Positions 13,423-15,026 of a DNA stretch of 15,026 bases are shown one piece after another. Source of the DNA: UBA830 sp036339975 (lineage in GTDB: Bacteria > Pseudomonadota > Alphaproteobacteria > MPNO01 > UBA830); the NCBI GenBank assembly GCA_036339975.1, contig JAYYZV010000123.1:1-15026 (forward strand), written 5' to 3'. How positions within the stretch are numbered: the stretch's first letter is position 1; each line of letters opens with the position of its first letter. A program made the translations under genes and the position numbers. Below the pieces are notes generated by a model. That model saw nothing but the letters and a program-made list of their open reading frames with translations, did no database searches and was not told the DNA's origin.

Positions 13423-13881
13423 ATGCGAACGTTTGATTTTTCACCGCTTTACAGATCTGCAGTTGGTTTCGACCGTCTTATGAGTGTGCTCGATGCAGCG
13501 CAAAAAAATGGCACCACCGACAGTTTTCCACCATATAACATCGAAAAGACTGGCGACGAATCCTATCAAATTACCGTTGCCGTGGCCGGTTTCGGCCCTT
13601 CCGATCTTGATGTGGAAGTTCGCGATGGGCAGCTTGTGATAGTTGGTAAGGGAATCTCAGAGAAACAGGATAACCAATTTCTCCATCGGGGCATTGCCCG
13701 CAGGGCCTTTGAACGCCGTTTCCAGCTCGCAGACTACGTCGAAGTTAACGCCGCCGATCTAGTCGACGGACTTCTCAAAATCGACCTCGTCCGGGAAATT
13801 CCGGAGGCTATGAAACCTCGGAAAATTGATATTAAGTTGGGCGGGAAGATTATAGATGATCAGACATTGAAAGCTGCATAA
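13423..13881 (+). CDS. ibpA: Small heat-shock protein, Hsp20/IbpA type
   Basis: From the ATG at 13423 the protein has 152 residues and begins MRTFDFSPLYRSAVGFDRLM, nearly the start of IbpA. The alpha-crystallin domain spans about 36-128 and ends with ADLVDGLLKIDL (DGLL in place of the usual NGLL). A C-terminal I-x-I motif (I135, I137 in KIDIKL) is present for oligomer contacts. It is an ATP-independent holdase that keeps denaturing cytoplasmic proteins soluble. The frame is open back to 13360, but AAGGAG at 13407-13412 and the family N-terminus fix the start at 13423. The gene is monocistronic: sigma-32-like promoter and thermometer upstream, strong terminator downstream. It is unrelated in function to the catabolic neighbours. 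Confidence 0.93.
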   Translation: MRTFDFSPLYRSAVGFDRLMSVLDAAQKNGTTDSFPPYNIEKTGDESYQITVAVAGFGPSDLDVEVRDGQLVIVGKGISEKQDNQFLHRGIARRAFERRFQLADYVEVNAADLVDGLLKIDLVREIPEAMKPRKIDIKLGGKIIDDQTLKAA

Positions 13882-13895
13882 ATGTCCAAGATCAA

Positions 13896-13933
13896 AAAGC
13901 TGGCCCCTTCCCGGGGGCCGGCTTTGTTGTTGT
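13896..13933 (+). terminator. Intrinsic terminator of the hsp20 gene
   Basis: A 12-bp stem with one G-T pair joins AAAGCTGGCCCC (13896-13907) to GGGGCCGGCTTT (13914-13925) across a short loop, followed by a T-rich TTTGTTGTTG stretch. It begins 15 nt after the hsp20 stop. Confidence 0.85.
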
Positions 13934-13998
13934 AAATCGCTGCGAGGCTGATCACGCCTACTCCGACTCAGAGAAGAGATTGAAAAACGGATGTTGAC

Positions 13999-14032
13999 GA
14001 ACCGTCTCAGGGGCTTTAACCCCTCGCGGTTC
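13999..14032 (+). repeat. Hairpin in the ABC transporter leader (GAACCG/CGGTTC)
   Basis: GAACCG (13999-14004) pairs with CGGTTC (14027-14032) and AGGGG (14009-14013) with CCCCT (14020-14024), around an internal loop. It stands about 85 nt before the ABC gene. A T-rich but broken stretch (TTAGTTTATA) follows, so it could act as a weak terminator or attenuator. Confidence 0.4.
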
Positions 14033-14044
14033 TTAGTTTATATC

Positions 14045-14074
14045 CGGGGTAAAAGCCGGTTTCGGGAAACCCCG
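14045..14074 (+). repeat. Second hairpin in the ABC transporter leader (CGGGGT/ACCCCG)
   Basis: CGGGGT (14045-14050) pairs with ACCCCG (14069-14074), with a small inner CCG/CGG stem. It lies between the first hairpin and the ribosome-binding site at about 14098. The function is unknown. Confidence 0.35.
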
Positions 14075-14116
14075 AGCATCCCCCCGCAGCGGGATATCAG
14101 GGAGATTTGATTGATC

Positions 14117-15026
14117 ATGAGCACAATGCTCGAAATCCAAGGCCTAACAAGAGCGTTCGGCCATTTTAAAGCGGTAGATGATGTCAGCTTTTCCGTTGAT
14201 AGCGGCGAGGTGCTGGGTTTTCTAGGCCCAAATGGCGCTGGAAAATCGACCACAATGAAAATGGTTACCGGTTTTCTCTCTCCTACGTCGGGTACGGCCC
14301 TTGTCTGTGGTGCGGACGTGACACGGGATCCAATCGCGGTAAAGCGTTCGATAGGCTACTTGCCGGAGGGCGCGCCCTTATATGAAGATATGACGCCTGC
14401 GGGCCTCCTCGCCTTCGCAGCAAATGTCCGAAGCCTAGCTGGCGTCGATCGTCGAAACGCGATCGATAACGCTGTTACAAAGCTACAGCTTGACGAAGTT
14501 TATAACCAGCAAATTGGAACACTTTCCAAGGGCTTTAAGCGACGGGTGGGTCTGGCGCAGGCCATTCTACATGATCCTGATGTACTAATTCTCGATGAAC
14601 CCACTGACGGCCTTGATCCTAACCAGAAACATCAGGTTAGGGCGCTGATTGCCGAAATGTCGAAAGACAAGGTTATCGTCATCTCCACGCATCTGCTCGA
14701 GGAAGTAGATGCGGTGTGCAGTCGGGCGGTTGTTATCGCACGCGGCAGGAAGGTCGCCGACGGCACCCCGGCGGATCTCGAACGGCGGTCAGGCTACTTC
14801 AATTCAGTCTCCATTCATCTGCGCAGTGACGATGTAGACGGTCTGCGACGCTCGTTCGATGGTATTGAAAACATTTCCGGCATTGAGATGGGGACCGCTA
14901 CAGGCGACTTGGCGCACATAATTGTCATGGCGTCAGACGGAACAGAGATAGTCGAAGCCATAAATGGCTGCATTCGGGAAAATAAAATCCCGATTGAACA
15001 GCTATATGTTGAGCGGGGTAGGCTTG
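14117..15026 (+). CDS. ABC transporter ATP-binding protein, GldA-like, 3' end beyond window
   Basis: About 303 residues are visible before the right edge. Walker A is GPNGAGKST (37-45), the Q-loop region is GYLPEGAPLYEDMTP, the signature is LSKGFKRR (K and R in positions often Q), Walker B is VLILDEPTDGLDP, and the switch His is in ISTHLLEEVD. The C-terminal extension after RGRKVADGTPADLE is of the GldA/ABC-2 type, which pairs with a separate permease, probably encoded next downstream. It drives export, often of lipids, polysaccharides or drugs; the cargo is unknown. The ATG at 14117 gives MSTMLEIQGLTRAFG, the normal family start, but AGGGAG is 13 nt upstream. An in-frame TTG at 14111 is better spaced and is an alternative start. 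Confidence 0.9.
   Translation, partial: MSTMLEIQGLTRAFGHFKAVDDVSFSVDSGEVLGFLGPNGAGKSTTMKMVTGFLSPTSGTALVCGADVTRDPIAVKRSIGYLPEGAPLYEDMTPAGLLAFAANVRSLAGVDRRNAIDNAVTKLQLDEVYNQQIGTLSKGFKRRVGLAQAILHDPDVLILDEPTDGLDPNQKHQVRALIAEMSKDKVIVISTHLLEEVDAVCSRAVVIARGRKVADGTPADLERRSGYFNSVSIHLRSDDVDGLRRSFDGIENISGIEMGTATGDLAHIIVMASDGTEIVEAINGCIRENKIPIEQLYVERGRL

Noticed and set aside
14038..14253. 71-codon minus-strand frame
   Set aside because: It is the mirror of the Walker A region of the ABC gene and the leader hairpins. It has no ribosome-binding site and resembles nothing known.

Overview
The window looks like an accessory catabolic region from an alphaproteobacterium, possibly a free-living or marine one. 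That placement is inferred from the IbpA-type small heat-shock gene with a ROSE-like leader, the mid-range base composition, and protein families common in that class. No rRNA, tRNA, IS element or CRISPR array was seen. Every protein was identified by reading motifs, without database searches.

Left block (1-2288, minus strand): a three-gene run reading leftward. It encodes a type I extradiol (VOC-fold) ring-cleavage dioxygenase, a class II aldolase/adducin-fold protein whose zinc ligands are replaced, and a formylglycine-type sulfatase cut off by the window edge. A divergent intergenic region with a 14-bp palindrome separates it from a lone WecA/MraY-type membrane sugar-1-phosphate transferase (2496-3560, plus).

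Central block (3691-9864, minus): a tightly packed six-gene operon. In transcription order it encodes a TetR regulator, a Gfo/Idh/MocA oxidoreductase, a DUF993 (DHDPS-like TIM barrel) protein, a sugar-isomerase/epimerase-type TIM barrel, an LVIVD-repeat beta-propeller, and a bicupin resembling gentisate 1,2-dioxygenase. Short gaps and a TGATG overlap indicate co-transcription. I suggest a pathway in which a sugar, cyclitol or glycoside-like substrate is oxidised, isomerised or eliminated, and cleaved, with an aromatic or enolic part opened by the cupin. The substrate is unknown. The divergent gene (9966-10991, plus) is a stand-alone homologue of the MetE catalytic domain. The 95-bp gap between it and tetR holds a perfect 14-bp palindrome overlapping a TTGACA hexamer, the likely TetR operator.

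Right block (11234-15026, plus): a DehI-family 2-haloacid dehalogenase homologue, then a FAD-dependent oxidoreductase of the L-2-hydroxyglutarate oxidase type. Together they could take a 2-haloacid to a 2-hydroxyacid and then a 2-oxoacid. Next comes an IbpA-like Hsp20 gene with a sigma-32-like promoter, a ROSE-like RNA thermometer and a strong intrinsic terminator. Last is a structured leader followed by the ATPase gene of a GldA-type ABC exporter, cut off by the right edge.

The least described part is the central operon. The most concrete sequence signals are the tetR operator, the RNA thermometer, the metal-ligand-less aldolase-fold protein next to a ring-cleavage dioxygenase, and the histidine pattern in the beta-propeller.
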